Counted from the first letter of the stretch, positions 1 to 10,508 are shown. The stretch: 64,000 bases of DNA from Nematopogon swammerdamellus (GCA_946902875.1 OX336343.1:15175596-15239595); one strand, 5' to 3'. Translations and numbers: made by a program. Notes: generated by a model not told the origin, from the letters alone.

Positions 1-371
1 CGGCGCCATGTCTGCATTCCTACACCATTAGGCTCCAACCTACCTGACTGACGATGCCTTAGTCATGCTGAGTATGAATACATTTCACAGAACAATTGTT
101 AATGTTATATTTCTATTCAATGCGTAAGCGGAGTCAGTCGTTCCTACAGGTTGCTACAGGTTTAAACCTGCCTCCCGACAATAGAGGTGAATCAACTACC
201 CCTTATCAGGTAGACAATACGCACCACTCTTAGTTTATCTACCTCTATTTACCTGCGCTCGGTCGGCAGGGGTACTGTGGAGGGGTGAAGGCTGGGGCGA
301 AGGGTGTGGCAGGGGCGGGGCGGGGTAGGGGGCAGGGGCGAAGCCTCGGTGCATGTGGAACCATGCTGGTG
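1..371. other. Unassigned sequence
   Basis: I see no gene or recognisable repeat. From about 285 it becomes G-rich on the + strand, with runs such as GGGGCGGGGCGGGG near 315, and leads into the minisatellite that starts at about 372. The two short opposed open frames here are low-complexity and not convincing. Confidence 0.4.
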
Positions 372-641
372 GGGTGCAGCACCCTGGAGCTGAACCATGA
401 CTCCGAAGGCCTACGTACGCCTCAATTGGATGGGGCGCAGCACCCTGACCTAGCACCCTGGACCTGAACCCTGAATCTGGAACCCTGAATCCTGAATCCT
501 AAGGCCTGAATCCTGAATCCGAAGGTCTGAACCCTGACTCCGAAGGCCTACGTACACCATCCAAATTGATGGGGCGCAGCACCCTGACCTGACACCCTGG
601 AGCTGAACCCTGACTTCGAAGCCCTACGTACACCCCAAATT
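372..641. repeat. Imperfect minisatellite
   Basis: Three imperfect direct copies start at about 372, 432 and 571. Each opens with GGGGYGCAGCACCCTG and closes with CCTACGTACRCC followed by CAAATT or CAATTGGAT. The middle copy is about 139 bases against 60-70 for its neighbours, because a short internal unit (CCTGAATCC/CCTGAACCC) has been amplified inside it. The array is therefore nested: a short period inside a longer one. No coding potential is apparent. Confidence 0.8.
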
Positions 642-734
642 AGGCCACGCCCCCTGATTCTCGGACTTAGAAAAATCACGAGGGTGCGCTAGGAGCCCCC
701 TACGTATACTACTAGTCAGTTTTGGGTCTCCAAC

Positions 735-796
735 AAGACGGAATGCATATGCAATGAATATGGGCAGGGAGAGAGTTCCAGAGTTTATGGGTTCTG
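735..796 (-). mobile_element. LINE E 3' end fragment, cut by the assembly gap
   Basis: On the minus strand this fragment encodes RTHKLWNSLPAHIH, matching the other E copies (WNALPA...) and the C-terminal region of non-LTR retrotransposon reverse transcriptases. It runs straight into the N run, so its 5' part is unknown. The clade (CR1/Jockey-like) is inferred from the W-N-x-L-P motif only. Confidence 0.6.
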
Positions 797-996
797 NNNN
801 NNNNNNNNNNNNNNNNNNNNNNNNNNNNNNNNNNNNNNNNNNNNNNNNNNNNNNNNNNNNNNNNNNNNNNNNNNNNNNNNNNNNNNNNNNNNNNNNNNNN
901 NNNNNNNNNNNNNNNNNNNNNNNNNNNNNNNNNNNNNNNNNNNNNNNNNNNNNNNNNNNNNNNNNNNNNNNNNNNNNNNNNNNNNNNNNNNNNNNN
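797..996. other. Assembly gap (200 N)
   Basis: Exactly 200 consecutive N, a typical placeholder length. A minus-strand LINE E fragment enters on the left and a plus-strand X SINE leaves on the right, so repeats probably caused the gap. Open frames drawn through it are meaningless. Confidence 0.98.
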
Positions 997-1157
997 GCGC
1001 ACTGAAAGAAAGCTCGGTCGAAAAGGCTATGTAAATAGTTCATGTTTCCCGGCCAGTTCAGTTCAGAAGCACTGACATGGCACCTACTCACGAAGGTGTC
1101 ACGGGCTGACATCACGGATGTTGTAGATGATGTAGCCAACCGTGTCAGTTTCCGTAA
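997..1157 (+). mobile_element. SINE X copy, 5' part lost in the gap
   Basis: It matches the X body from GCACTGAA through CTATGTAAATAGTT to the 3' end AACCGTGTCAGTTTCC. It is diverged, has small deletions (the GTAGCCGGCACGACC segment is missing), and the terminal poly(A) is almost gone. This suggests an older copy. Confidence 0.8.
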
Positions 1158-1232
1158 ATTGACGTACGTTACACAACCGCCGCCGCGCGCTCGCCCGTGG
1201 AAACATCGCTATATTTATTAGAAGGGTTGTTT
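1158..1232 (+). repeat. Interspersed repeat fragment shared with 33.9 kb
   Basis: GACGTACGTTACAC followed by GCCGCCG-rich sequence and TTTATTAG recurs at 33894-33962. It is a dispersed repeat of unknown class. Here it abuts the 3' end of the SINE directly. Confidence 0.5.
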
Positions 1233-2204
1233 TTAAGTTGTTTATACGAAAACAATGAAACGAGGAAACATATTATTCACATTAACCAACCAACCGCTAT
1301 TCGTCTAGAATTACGCCACGAGAATCGGATGATTGAACTTGGAATACCATATTTAAATACAAACAGTTGAACTTTTTAACAACATAAAATTGAACAGAAT
1401 TTGAAATTAGAAAAGCGGCGTCAAATAAATTTTATTTTCTTAGTGGATGCGTAAAGATTATTTGAAAATTTGTCACATTTGCTTCTACCTACATTCATTA
1501 ATTTACACATTTCACACGCCTAAAGGTTGACTAGAAAAAATATCTGAGCCTTTCCATGTCATGTACTCTCGTGTGCTATTTTTCTTGTTCAATATTTGTG
1601 GAGCGATAAAGAATTTTATATCTATAAATCTATCTAGAACAAAATATTTCCAGTTTTCTTTTCAGAAATGAGGGTATGGTGCGCACATCAAAAGAACACG
1701 CAATGTATACCCTACTCGCGATAAGCCCGCAAGTCGTAAACAGATTTTCATGACTTTTTTGCGAAGGGCTTACTAGAGAAGTATTAAGATAAGCATCATA
1801 TGGCTGGCTCGTACTCGTGCAGTCAGCTTTAAAATGGAACATACCTATGGAACCCTGTCGCAGTGACTAATTTCCTGCTCACTCGTTCGAATATTACATG
1901 AGGGTAGCATGTTCTCGAATGACACGGTTCTATCGAAATACATTATGTAATTTTGCGACAGTTCTACATAAAATTGAGCAACCTAGCTCCGAGCGAAAGC
2001 TGGCCATGTATGTATTCCTGCGGCCTATGTACATAATAATATATTTAATTCGAATCAAAGTATGACTGAACCTTTTAGAAATTGTTTCGTAGTATGTTAC
2101 AAAAGACTGGAAAATATTATTTGAACTTCTCAAGAAGTATACAGGGACAAGAAATGACGGCACGTTCTGCCTGATTTCCAAAATTTCGGTCAGATTCCTG
2201 AATA
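1233..2204. other. Unassigned AT-rich sequence
   Basis: I see no gene or confident repeat. Minus-strand frames at 1630-1842 and 1930-2316 carry no recognisable domain, and the second runs into an F repeat, which argues against a gene. Confidence 0.4.
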
Positions 2205-2428
2205 AATTTAAAAAAGTCGTCAAGTGCGAGTTGGACTCGCGCACCGAGGGTTCCGTATCATCACTCAATATATTTGTATTATGTATGTACAAAAACAAAT
2301 TGTTTTGGAAAATCACGAACGGCCTAAATAAACACTACAGCAATGGTTTGACTGTGAGGCATTCGTGTATTTGAAATATACAAAAAAATATTTGTTATAT
2401 TATGACATATACAACATATTATGACATT

Positions 2429-3658
2429 ACAATTTTCGGATTTTTCCTTTACTTGTGATGTGAGACCTTGCTTCTTGCCAAATTTCATTACTCTAGGTCA
2501 ACGGTACGTAGGTACCCTATAGGTTTTGATTTCATTTGAGTGAGTTTCCAAGTATTAAAATTTGCCATAAATAGCCGTATCTTTTGATTATGTTGATTTA
2601 GAAGCTTTCATTTTCTAGAACTCGAAGGGATCGCAGACGTTAGTATTTCATATTAATTTCAATTTGATATCTTGACTCGTTACTGAGAAAAAGGGTCTTG
2701 ACACACAAAACAAGAAAATTGTTATTAGTATCATATAACTACAAGTTTAAAATTTTACAATTTTAAATTTACAATTTTCGGATTTTTTTCTTTACTTGTG
2801 CTATGAGACCTTGCTTCTTACCAAATTTTATGATTCTAGGTTGACGGGAAATACCCTATAGGTTTTGATTTGATTTGAGTGAGTTTGCGGGTATGAAATC
2901 TGACATAGATGGCCGTATCTTTTGATTTCGTTGATTTAGAAGCTTGCATTTTCTTCACCTTAAAGAGATCGTAGATCTTAGTATTTCATATTAATTTCAA
3001 TTTGTTATCTTGATCCGTTCCTGAGAAAAATGGTCCTTAACAAATTTTTTTTAATGTCATATAACTACAAATTTACAATTTTCGGATTTTTTCCTTTACT
3101 TGTGCTGTAAGATCTTGCTTCTTACCAAATTTTATGATTCTATGTTGACGGGAAATACCCTATTGGTTTTGATTTGATTTGAGTGAGTTTGCGAGTATGA
3201 AATCTGACATAGATGGCCGCATCTTTTGATTGCGTTGATTTAGAAGCTTGCATTTTCTTCACCTTAAAGAGATCGTAGGTCTTTGTATTTCATATAAATT
3301 TCAATTTGTTATCTTGATCCGTTCCTGAGAAAAAAAGTCCTTGACATACAAAACAAACAAATTTTTTTTTATGTCAGATAAGTATAAATTTAAAATTTTC
3401 GGATTTTTTCCTTTACTTGTGCTGTGAGACCTAGCTTTTTACCAAATTTCATGATTCTAGGTTAACTCTCTAGTACTCTATAGGTTTTGATTTCATTTGC
3501 CAGTAACAAAATATGTGACTTAAATGGCCGTATCTAGTGATTGCGTTGACTTAGAAGTTTGAATTTCTTACACCTCCGAGGAAACGTAGACATTAGTATT
3601 TGATATTAATTTCAGCTTGATACCTCTACCCGTTCCTGAGAAAAAAGGTCTTGACAGA
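2429..3658 (+). repeat. Tandem array of four ~300-340 bp units
   Basis: Units begin near 2429, 2771, 3075 and 3392 with AATTTTCGGATTTTTTCCTT. Each contains TATAGGTTTTGATTT, a GGCCGTATCTTTTGATT block and GTTCCTGAGAAAAA near its end. Spacings are about 342, 304 and 317 bases. Units 2 and 3 are the most alike and the outer units are more diverged. The array sits inside an F-like element and is AT-rich and non-coding. Confidence 0.85.
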
Positions 3659-3674
3659 CAGACAGACACCCAGC

Positions 3675-3705
<31 letters not shown>

Positions 3706-3711
3706 ACGGAC
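3651..3711 (+). repeat. (GACA)n microsatellite
   Basis: Interrupted GACAGACA tract at the junction between the tandem array and the 3' end of the F-like element. The same tetranucleotide family occurs at the equivalent place in most F copies here. Confidence 0.9.
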
Positions 3712-3775
3712 AACAAAGTGATCCTATAAGGGTTCCGTTTTTTTTCCCCTTTGAGGTACGGAACCCTACAAAACC

Positions 3776-4068
3776 GGCCAAGTGCGAGTCGGAATCGCGC
3801 ACCGATGTTACCGCACAACAACAACAAAAAACGTTAAAAAAACACGTTTCTTGCATGGGGGGGGGGGGGGGTCCCCATGCAAGATTTTTTAATTTTTCAC
3901 TTTTTCATTTTTTATTTACTATTATAACCGCCAAAATAACACATATTCTTTGTTTTCAACCGGCTAGCTATTACGGTTCCAAAGATACAGACATCGGACT
4001 GACGGACGAACGAACAGACAGACGGACATACAGACGTTATAGGCTTAGTAACATAGCTAAAAAAGGAA
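3776..4068 (+). mobile_element. Family F repeat
   Basis: It starts CCGGCCAAGTGCGAGTCGG and continues with the F blocks ACACGTTTCTTG, a run of 15 G (3857-3871), CATATTCT, CAACCGGCTA, TTACGGTTCCAAAGATACAG and a GACGGACGAAC tract. The G run is flanked by CTTGCATG and CATGCAAG, giving a short inverted repeat. The apparent 149-codon frame across this region is a repeat artefact. Confidence 0.8.
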
Positions 4069-4108
4069 TGGTTCTAATTTATTCGGAAACTCATACATAA
4101 TACTGCAG

Positions 4109-4275
4109 TTAATCCCGTTTTTTAACCGCCGACACAAAAAACGGGGTGTGTATGTGTGTAGGTCTCTGTCTGTGGCATCGTAGCTCCCAAACGGATGGAC
4201 CGATTTGAATGTGGTTTGCAGAAGATTAATCTGTATAAAAAAACTCCGTACATCGATTATCGATTCTAAAAAAGA
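4109..4275 (+). repeat. Probable LINE-type 3' repeat fragment
   Basis: AACCGCCGACACAAAAAAC followed by CCAAACGGATGGACCGATTT resembles the 3' region of common lepidopteran non-LTR elements. I base this on recognition of the phrase only, and no second copy is in the window. Confidence 0.35.
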
Positions 4276-4744
4276 ACAGTGGGGAAATTATAAAAAAAAT
4301 TGAGTCTCCATACATTTACGTAAATACCTAACCTCAAAACCAGGCATGGTAAAAAAATTACCCTATTTATACATACCTATATATATTACATAATTTTTTC
4401 ATTAATTTTATTATAAAAATATTCCATTATGATTCCGACCGCGCTAGTACGCGGACGCCTCTCTCATTCTGTTCTCAGCCAAATGATCCCTGCGGCGTTA
4501 TGTACCACAATAAAATTACGCCCTTTATATTGTTTTAAATAATAGACCGCCGACTTCAGTGCTCCGACTGTACAGCTGTACAGTCAGCAATAAAAATTCA
4601 TATGCGTCAGTAGAACTTCGTCGCACACTCGTCTGTTTTCTGAGTCGAGTGTATCAAGGAATGTATTGAGTGAGGCTTGATCCTACAGAAAACTATGCTT
4701 TATACGGCTCTACGTCACACGGAAGGCAAAAGTGAGCTATTAGT
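4276..4744. other. Unassigned AT-rich sequence
   Basis: I see no gene. The sequence is AT-rich with an isolated short palindrome around 4568-4582 (GTACAGCTGTAC). Confidence 0.4.
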
Positions 4745-4985
4745 TTGAATTATATATAAGACAAGCTGTGCCCGCGGCTCCGCCCGCTCTCATATTTCAC
4801 TTCACTGCTAACCTCATAAGCCATTTAGCGTGATAGTAAGTAGCCTATAGTTGATGGGAAGAATCAAGCTATCCGTAGACTTTTGTTTTATTAAAATCGG
4901 TTCAGTGGTTCTCGAGTTATAAGCGGACAGACAGACAGACACTCAGACAGAAAGCAGACGTTGGATTTTATTATAGGCAAGGACA
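4745..4985 (+). repeat. Family K-type repeat
   Basis: TGTGCCCGCGGCTCCGCCCG near the start, then GGTTCAGTGGTTCTCGAGTT and a GACAGACAGACAGAC tract, ending TTTTATTATAGG. This order (GC-rich head, 'GGTTCA', tetranucleotide tract) is that of a common lepidopteran repeat. Related heads occur at 34478 and 57250. Confidence 0.6.
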
Positions 4986-5095
4986 CACTAAGATTTCGTA
5001 GCACGTAGCGCGTAGAACCACAGAATACTTAAGTAGAACGTAGCGCGTAGCAAGTAACAACGATTAAACATTTGCGAAAAAAAAAATATCGACAT

Positions 5096-5166
5096 TTTCT
5101 TATGGAAACTGACGGTTGATTACGATGTCAGCCCATAGCACCTTGGTGAACTAGGTGCCATATCAT
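5096..5166 (-). mobile_element. SINE X 3' fragment
   Basis: It reads TATGGAAACTGACGGTTG and GATGTCAGCCCATAGCACC, the reverse complement of the X 3' end, with deletions of the ACATCACCTACAACATCC block. It is a degraded fragment. Confidence 0.6.
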
Positions 5167-5961
5167 TGCGCCTCTTTCGTAGTGTCATTTGACACTTGTT
5201 TATATAAAATTGTTTATTTCCAATAAATAATTTTTATATAACAATTTTCCTGGCAAAAAGTGCGGCCACTATCGATAACAAATTTTAATATAAACATTTT
5301 GGCGAATAAAATAAGGCGATGAATAAATCGCAGTGCATTTTAGATAGGACTTAGCAGCAGCGGTGGGGAATTTTAAAATTATTTCATTGCAAAAACAACG
5401 TTCAGCTGTCAAAGAAAGAAAAAATGTATACTGACGTATGTAATTTTTTACTCCAGGGACCTTCTTTTTTATTATTATTTGTGGTGTGGATTGAAGTCCT
5501 ACAAAAGAAAGCTCTGAAAATCCACGCTGTAATTTTCAATTTAAATAGTCAAATTTGCAATACTGAAATTTAAATGGATGCATATAATTTGCAAGTACTT
5601 AATGTAACTAACCCATTATCCGCGGCACCGAAATTGTGACCGAACTATTATCCAATAGATTACGTACTGCGGCGATTAAAGTACACATTACCGTACATAC
5701 TCATTTAAACCATACACCTATGTACAATCCACTCCGAAAGTGGAGATATCAATGTATCACCTTGTCGCACGAAAATTAATATTTGTGAACGGCTTCCAAG
5801 TTGGCTTGACCATGATCTTTTCAGGAAATCCTTAGATTTGAACGTAAAATAATTTCCAAATTCTATAAATAAGGAAATATCGGTAAAACATAACCCTACA
5901 GTACAGTTTACAAATATTAGCTCATCGATATTGATAAATGAGATATTGTGTGTTCATATAA
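5167..5961. other. Unassigned AT-rich sequence
   Basis: I see no gene, RNA or confident repeat. There is scattered homopolymer and AT-rich sequence only. Confidence 0.4.
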
Positions 5962-6347
5962 AAGGTCTTTCAATAGTAGGTAACGATACGCTAAGGGGGT
6001 GTATGTGTATCAGATACTGATCACGTTCCAATATAATTTTTGTTTTTTACGATATAAAAAACATACTTATTGAGGTGAAATACGCGCACTTCACGTATTA
6101 AATTTGGGGAGTGAGTAGGTTTTTTATATCGTAAAAAAAATTGGTTGTCTGTAAAGTCGGTTTACGGACGATAGTTTTACGTGATAACGACTCTTTCAAT
6201 TTATGCTGCCCTGGTACTTTAGAACCAGAGAGATAAATGTGTACAAGCCGACGCTTGGGCCGATTGTGCCTCTCTATCGCTTGTTACGCGCTCTCGCTTG
6301 ATACACTTACACCCCCTAGCGTATCGTTACCTACTATTGAAAGACCT
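5962..6347. mobile_element. Foldback MITE, family T1 (copy 1)
   Basis: The left arm AAGGTCTTTCAATAGTAGG and what follows to GTGTATCAG (about 5962-6012) is repeated in inverted form at 6298-6347 (ACTATTGAAAGACCT). The terminal inverted repeats are about 50 bp and near-perfect. A second inner inverted repeat, TTTTACGATATAAAAAAC and its complement, brackets a core at about 6070-6120. Segment 6147-6297 is absent from the second copy (31733-32175), so it is an insertion here or a loss there. No transposase is present, so it is non-autonomous. Confidence 0.85.
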
Positions 6348-6394
6348 AGTGAAAGACCTTATATACATATATTTTCAATTCAGTTTGTTTATGC

Positions 6395-6640
6395 ATTTAA
6401 AAATGCCATGCCAGCCTGACAGGTGCAGCCTATTCACACCCCTCTTGACATACTTTTGGGCTCTGCCCAAGTGTTCAATGGAAGATCAGACATAGGCTAG
6501 CGGACACCACACTCAGAGAGGTGCCGGCTTATCGGTTTGAAGATATGCAGAATCGTTTGGTACGCATCCGCAGTAAGTTCAGCATGTATGGATTAGGGAT
6601 GCAATTCCCGCCTAGTGCGCGTGGTGCGGAAGTTGGAAAG
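6395..6640 (-). mobile_element. LINE E 3' end fragment
   Basis: The minus strand encodes RMRTKRFCIS followed, after frame disruptions, by RGVNRLHLSGWHGI. These align with the same parts of the E copy at 30908-31165 (MRTNRFCRS... and RGVKKLLSGRHGI). It is a decayed C-terminal reverse-transcriptase relic with several indels. Confidence 0.65.
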
Positions 6641-7004
6641 GGGACGACGCGTTGCCTCAAACAGCAACTCCGAGTACTCCCCATGGAATAAACGATAGAA
6701 CACACTTGTAGGGAACTGACATCCCTACACGGAATTACATTGGTTCAAGATCGCGCGACACTTCGGGGACACCCACCAGTAGCACGGCCCGACGCGCCGC
6801 GCCGCGCCGCCGCGCCGCCGACGCAGCACAAGCTAGCATTAGCTGAGCTATACTAGAAGTGCGAGCAGTACTCCTAAAATTATTAGAACTACTAGAATGA
6901 CGCTGCGTCCGTCATGGGGACCGTGCGCCGTTGATCCCCATGATGGATGCATATTTTGGTTTATAGGTTATTAAATTATATTTATATTAGTTATAAATAA
7001 TTTA
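6641..7004. other. Unassigned, with a GCC-rich microsatellite
   Basis: Positions 6787-6830 are a GC-rich run of CGCC/GCG repeats, sharply unlike the AT-rich surroundings. Otherwise I see no gene. Confidence 0.5.
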
Positions 7005-7265
7005 CTTTTTTTTTTTATGGAAACTGACACGGTTGGCTACATCACCTACAACATCCGTCATGTCAGCCCATAACACCGGGTGAACTTGATGCCACGTCAG
7101 TGCTTCCCTTCGGTCGTGCCGGCTACACTGAACTGGACGGAAAACACAAACTATTTACATAGCCGTTTCGCCCGACCTTTCATTCAGTGCGGTGGTACCA
7201 ACCCGGGCGGGTTAAACCCTTCCACCTAGTAATATAAGAAGGGAGTCATATCCCTTAGTCGCACT
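7005..7265 (-). mobile_element. SINE X copy with remnant H head
   Basis: Poly(T), then TATGGAAACTGACACGG through CGTCATGTCAGCCCATAAC to AACCCGGGCGGGTTAAACCC. Read on the minus strand, it ends with a poly(A) tail. The 5' end stops inside the H head, after the CTTAGTCG motif, so it is an H-X SINE truncated at its 5' end. Confidence 0.9.
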
Positions 7266-7544
7266 TTATATATTAGGTTTGTTTTTTTTTTACTATTCAT
7301 GCGTATGATTACATTGTCTTGCAATAAATGGATTATTTATTTATTGAAGAAAACATGTATCCAATCACAATAAGACACAATACACAATATTTTCTCAATA
7401 TCCGTTATGATGTGCTTTAAGATATAAACTTCAAAATAGTTTTCATAACGTAAGGACTAAACGGACTTCTTTATTATTATTATTTGTAGGTATATTGAGC
7501 TTTACGCTTTTCCGCAGTAATCACCTCGCGCATCATCACATCAC
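7266..7544. other. Unassigned AT-rich sequence
   Basis: I see no gene or confident repeat. Confidence 0.4.
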
Positions 7545-7652
7545 TCAGGGCGTGTGACAGAGTGACAGACGGACGAACAGACACCTGACCGATTTTATAA
7601 GGGTCCCGGCCAGTATCGCTGAGAGCTTACTGGCGACGGAATCCTAAAAATG
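7545..7652 (+). repeat. 3' end of a GACGGA-tailed repeat
   Basis: GTGACAGACGGACGAACAG, then GATTTTATAAGGGTCCCGGC and GACGGAATCCTAAAAA. The same layout recurs at 56145-56232 and, inverted, at about 25775. It is related in form to the F and K ends (tetranucleotide tract, 'ATAAGGGT', then an inverted CCTAAAAA terminus). Confidence 0.55.
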
Positions 7653-8234
7653 TACAGTCGGTCTGCACAGATACAGTTTACGGATTTTCATGGTTACTCG
7701 TATTACGCTCGGCTCGTATGCATATCGCGATGGAAATTTAGAATGCATGAGAACAGACTTGGAATGCTTTTCCGATTTGCTTCAAAACTCCTGAATTATT
7801 AAAGCAAAAATGTAACCTGACGATTTCAGAAGAATAAAATTGCTATGATATTTACTTTGTCCCCAACATAATCTGCACTATTTGCACACAATTTGTATCA
7901 GACGACTCGTAAGTCGTAACTCGTAAATCGTGTGGTGTTTGGGTGTGGTGGCTATATAACTTCATACAATTTCATATTAAAATGTCTACACTTTGTCATG
8001 AATTTCTGCATTTGTCATCATAAATCAGCACATGCGTGCTTAGGTCATGGCATAACATTTTTGTAAAGTAGACTAAGCGCACATTGAACAAATTGCCAGT
8101 GAAGTTTCTTGTCAGTACTTCTACGCTGTGATAATCGAACTGGCGGAATGTTACAATGTAAATATGACAAATCTGAGAGCAGTGTACTTTTAAGAGAGGC
8201 CATTTAAACAATAAACAATGTAACATGGGGACGT
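7653..8234. other. Unassigned sequence
   Basis: I see no gene. The minus-strand frame at 7996-8226 has no recognisable domain and ends at the SINE. Confidence 0.4.
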
Positions 8235-8620
8235 TTTTTTTTTATGGAAACTGACACGGTTGGCTACATCACCTACAACATCCGTGATGCCAGCCCATAA
8301 CTCCGGGTGAACTAGGTGCCATGTCAGTGCTTCCCCCTTTGATCGTGCCGGCTACACTGAACTGGTCGGAAAACACAAACTATTTACATAGCCGTTTAGA
8401 CCGGCTTTTCATTCAGTGCGGTGGTACCAACCCGGGCGGGTTAAACCCTACCAGCAAGTAAGATTAGGAGGGAAGGGACCTACAGTTTTACGAGGAATCC
8501 GAACCTCGACGGTCAGCCTCCAACGCTCAGCGGTCACCCATCCAAGTACTGACCGCACCCAGCGTTGCTTAACATTCAATAGCGACAGTTGACTGTCAGC
8601 ACCACTGAGCTATCGAGGCG
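8235..8620 (-). mobile_element. Full-length P-X SINE
   Basis: Minus-strand order: a tRNA-like start GCCTCGATAGCTCAGTGGTG (A box), a 5S-like segment containing TTAAGCAACGCTGGGTGCGG and TACTTGGATGGGTGACCG, a B box GTTCGGATTCC, the X core (GTAGGTCCCTTCCC, ACCCGCCCGGGTTGG) and the AACCGTGTCAGTTTCCAT end with poly(A). No RNA polymerase III terminator run lies inside. It closely resembles the 61172-61564 copy. Confidence 0.9.
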
Positions 8621-9104
8621 GACGTGAGTCAAATGTCATATAGACAGATAAACTTGTATTTGTAATTTAGTTTTTGCACACACACATTAATTATCACCTG
8701 CTCGAATAGTTGATACCTATTCTAACTTGTTGAATTCTCTGGAGTACACATTTACATGTTTAGTTCATGCAAGGCCAATACAGTTTCAGTTTGTGTAATA
8801 CAATTTTACATCACCGATTGTGTCTGCGTACAGACGGATCAACATAATTATTCAACTTATCCACGCTTCGCTTCCGAAGGCAGAGCTGTGCGTTAAGATA
8901 AACTGTGTATTCTTCCGAAGTACAAGACTAGTATCGCATTTGTGGTAGGTACAAGTATATTAATTAAGTAGGGTGAGGTCGAAGGCCGAAGTAAATGTAG
9001 TTGATTTATACGGAAATTTCGGCGGAAATATTTCTATGCATCCTGACTTGGTATGGAGCTTCGCTTCAGTCGGATGTCCCACGATACCTCACCTTTTTTT
9101 TTAA
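8621..9104. other. Unassigned, with K-like GAAGGCCGAAG block
   Basis: Around 8965-8995 GGGTGAGGTCGAAGGCCGAAG resembles the unit of the array at 56886-57235. The rest is unassigned. Confidence 0.35.
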
Positions 9105-9475
9105 TTAGGATGGTAATCAAACGTACTATCCTCCTGTGTGATCAGAAAATGAAAGTTTCCCTTAGAAACTTAAGAAAATAAAATAGTGTCGTCTGTTTGT
9201 CTGTCTTTCCGAATATATATGTTCGATTTACTAAAAAACTACAAATCAGAATTTCATGGCAATTATTCTATTAGATTGAGCACCTCTTTGAGATCGTTTA
9301 AGGATATATATCACCCACCACGCTCTATACTTGGGATACTGAGCAGTGCCTTCAGTTGTAAGAGTAGTCAATCCATATTCATATCAATTAATTTCATATC
9401 CATATTATATAAATATGACTTACTTTGTACTTTTAGAATTTCATGCGCGCGAATCCGCGGGTAAAAACTAGTACC
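9105..9475 (+). repeat. Probable K-type repeat
   Basis: CTGTTTGTCTGTC near 9192 and an ending of ATGCGCGCGAATCCGCGGG then TAAAAACTAGT (9442-9473) match the inverted K-type repeat: a tetranucleotide tract at one end and an 'AATCCGCGGG..AACTAGT' end at the other. It is diverged. Confidence 0.45.
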
Positions 9476-9670
9476 TAATGTGTATAAATGGTTAGGTTAT
9501 TCATATATCCAGTTTAAGAGCTGCTTGAATACTGCAGGTGTCATATCCCTAGAGAGCTATTTGTTATCAGTGGAGAGTACATGCCCGTTAGATAAACTAA
9601 CACCATTTTTAAATAGCGTGAAATGTTACAGTAATATATTTTCATAAGTGCAAATTTGTGTGCTCTTTTA

Positions 9671-10345
9671 ATGAAATGAAATGAAATGATTTGAATTGAA
9701 ATTAAATGAAATGATTTATTTTTCCGTCACACAACAATTCTAATAATTACATACACAACAGCGCCTCGCCCGAGGCCTCGCCCTCCTCGCGGTGTGGCCG
9801 AGGATCCAGTGACAAGACCTGCCGCTTCTTTCAACACCAGCAGCGCACCCAATCCACCACGGTTTGCTACTCCATCGCCCGCATCTGCCGGTGAGGATGG
9901 CGAACCAGGGACGCGCCCCGCCACACCAGCTACGACGGGACGAAGTCCGCCGCCACCGGTTAGCTTGAGGCTATCGCGGCCCTGTGTCCCGCTTGCAGCC
10001 TCCGCTACCGGTGAGCGCCGTGCGCCACCCACAGCGACGCACGCGAGAGGCCTGACAAGAATAGAAGAGCTGCGTGACGTCGCCCCGCAGTCCGACGGAT
10101 ACGGAGCTCTCCGAGATGGGGGTGGTGGTGGCCTACGTGTCTAGTACCACCACCTATCGCTCGTAGCTTGCCTCGCGTCGTCACGGAGAGCTCCGTAACC
10201 ACGACCTGCACCCGCCGGCGTGCTTGGGGCTTGTCTCCCGCCGTCGGCGGAACTTTACCGTTTTCTATTTTTTTTTTGTCTGTTTGTATTAATTTTGTAT
10301 GTATTTTTAAAATTGTATAGAATTAATATAAATATGTACACTAGT
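9671..10345 (+). mobile_element. Family J element (copy 1), GC-rich LINE-like 3' end
   Basis: After an AAATG-type microsatellite (9671-9720) comes a GC-rich tract sharing long near-identical stretches with 19262-19700, notably GGATACGGAGCTCTCCGAGA, GGCCTACGTGTCTAGTA and TATCGCTCGTAGCTTGCC. It ends in an AT-rich tail containing TATTAATTTTGTAT. One frame ends in YGALRDGGGGGLRV in both copies. Two potential stem-loops (10100-10115 with 10182-10197, and 10212-10220 with 10239-10250) are conserved. No reverse-transcriptase motif is visible, so its LINE nature is inferred from the fixed 3' end. Confidence 0.55.
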
Positions 10346-10508
10346 ATAAGAAAACGTGAAAATAAATACATACACAAATCAACATATAAGACATGTGACG
10401 AAAAGGGAGCCCACTCAGCTGACTCACTATCCGAGATAGCAAAGCTGATTTTCAGGGGCTCCCCTTTCCAAGGACCAGACTAAAAACTTTTACTTGACTA
10501 CATATATA
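10346..10508. repeat. Short repeat with a GGGAGCC...GGCTCCC inverted repeat
   Basis: GGGAGCC at about 10407 and GGGGCTCCCC at about 10455 form a short inverted pair. The part GATAGCAAAGCTGATTTTCA recurs in diverged form at 55402-55440. Confidence 0.35.

Larger units (their letters stand above)
2205..3770 (+). mobile_element. F-like composite element with an internal tandem array
   Basis: It opens with an F-type head (AAGTGCGAGTTGGACTCGCG, 2221-2245) ending GGGTTCCGTA. It then carries about 1.2 kb of tandem units and closes with (GACA)n, ACAAAGTGATCCTATAAGGG and TTGAGGTACGGAACCCTA. The head and the GGAACCCTA end are both typical of dispersed lepidopteran repeats. It contains no open frame of useful length, so it is presumably non-autonomous. 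A second F copy follows immediately at 3776. Confidence 0.65.

Noticed and set aside
624..1139. 171-codon minus-strand frame
   Set aside because: It runs across 200 N and joins a LINE fragment to a SINE, so it is not real.
3651..3711. CRISPR-like array
   Set aside because: A tetranucleotide microsatellite with no spacers, in a eukaryotic context.
3651..4100. 149-codon + frame
   Set aside because: It starts in a GACA microsatellite and crosses an F repeat and a G run.
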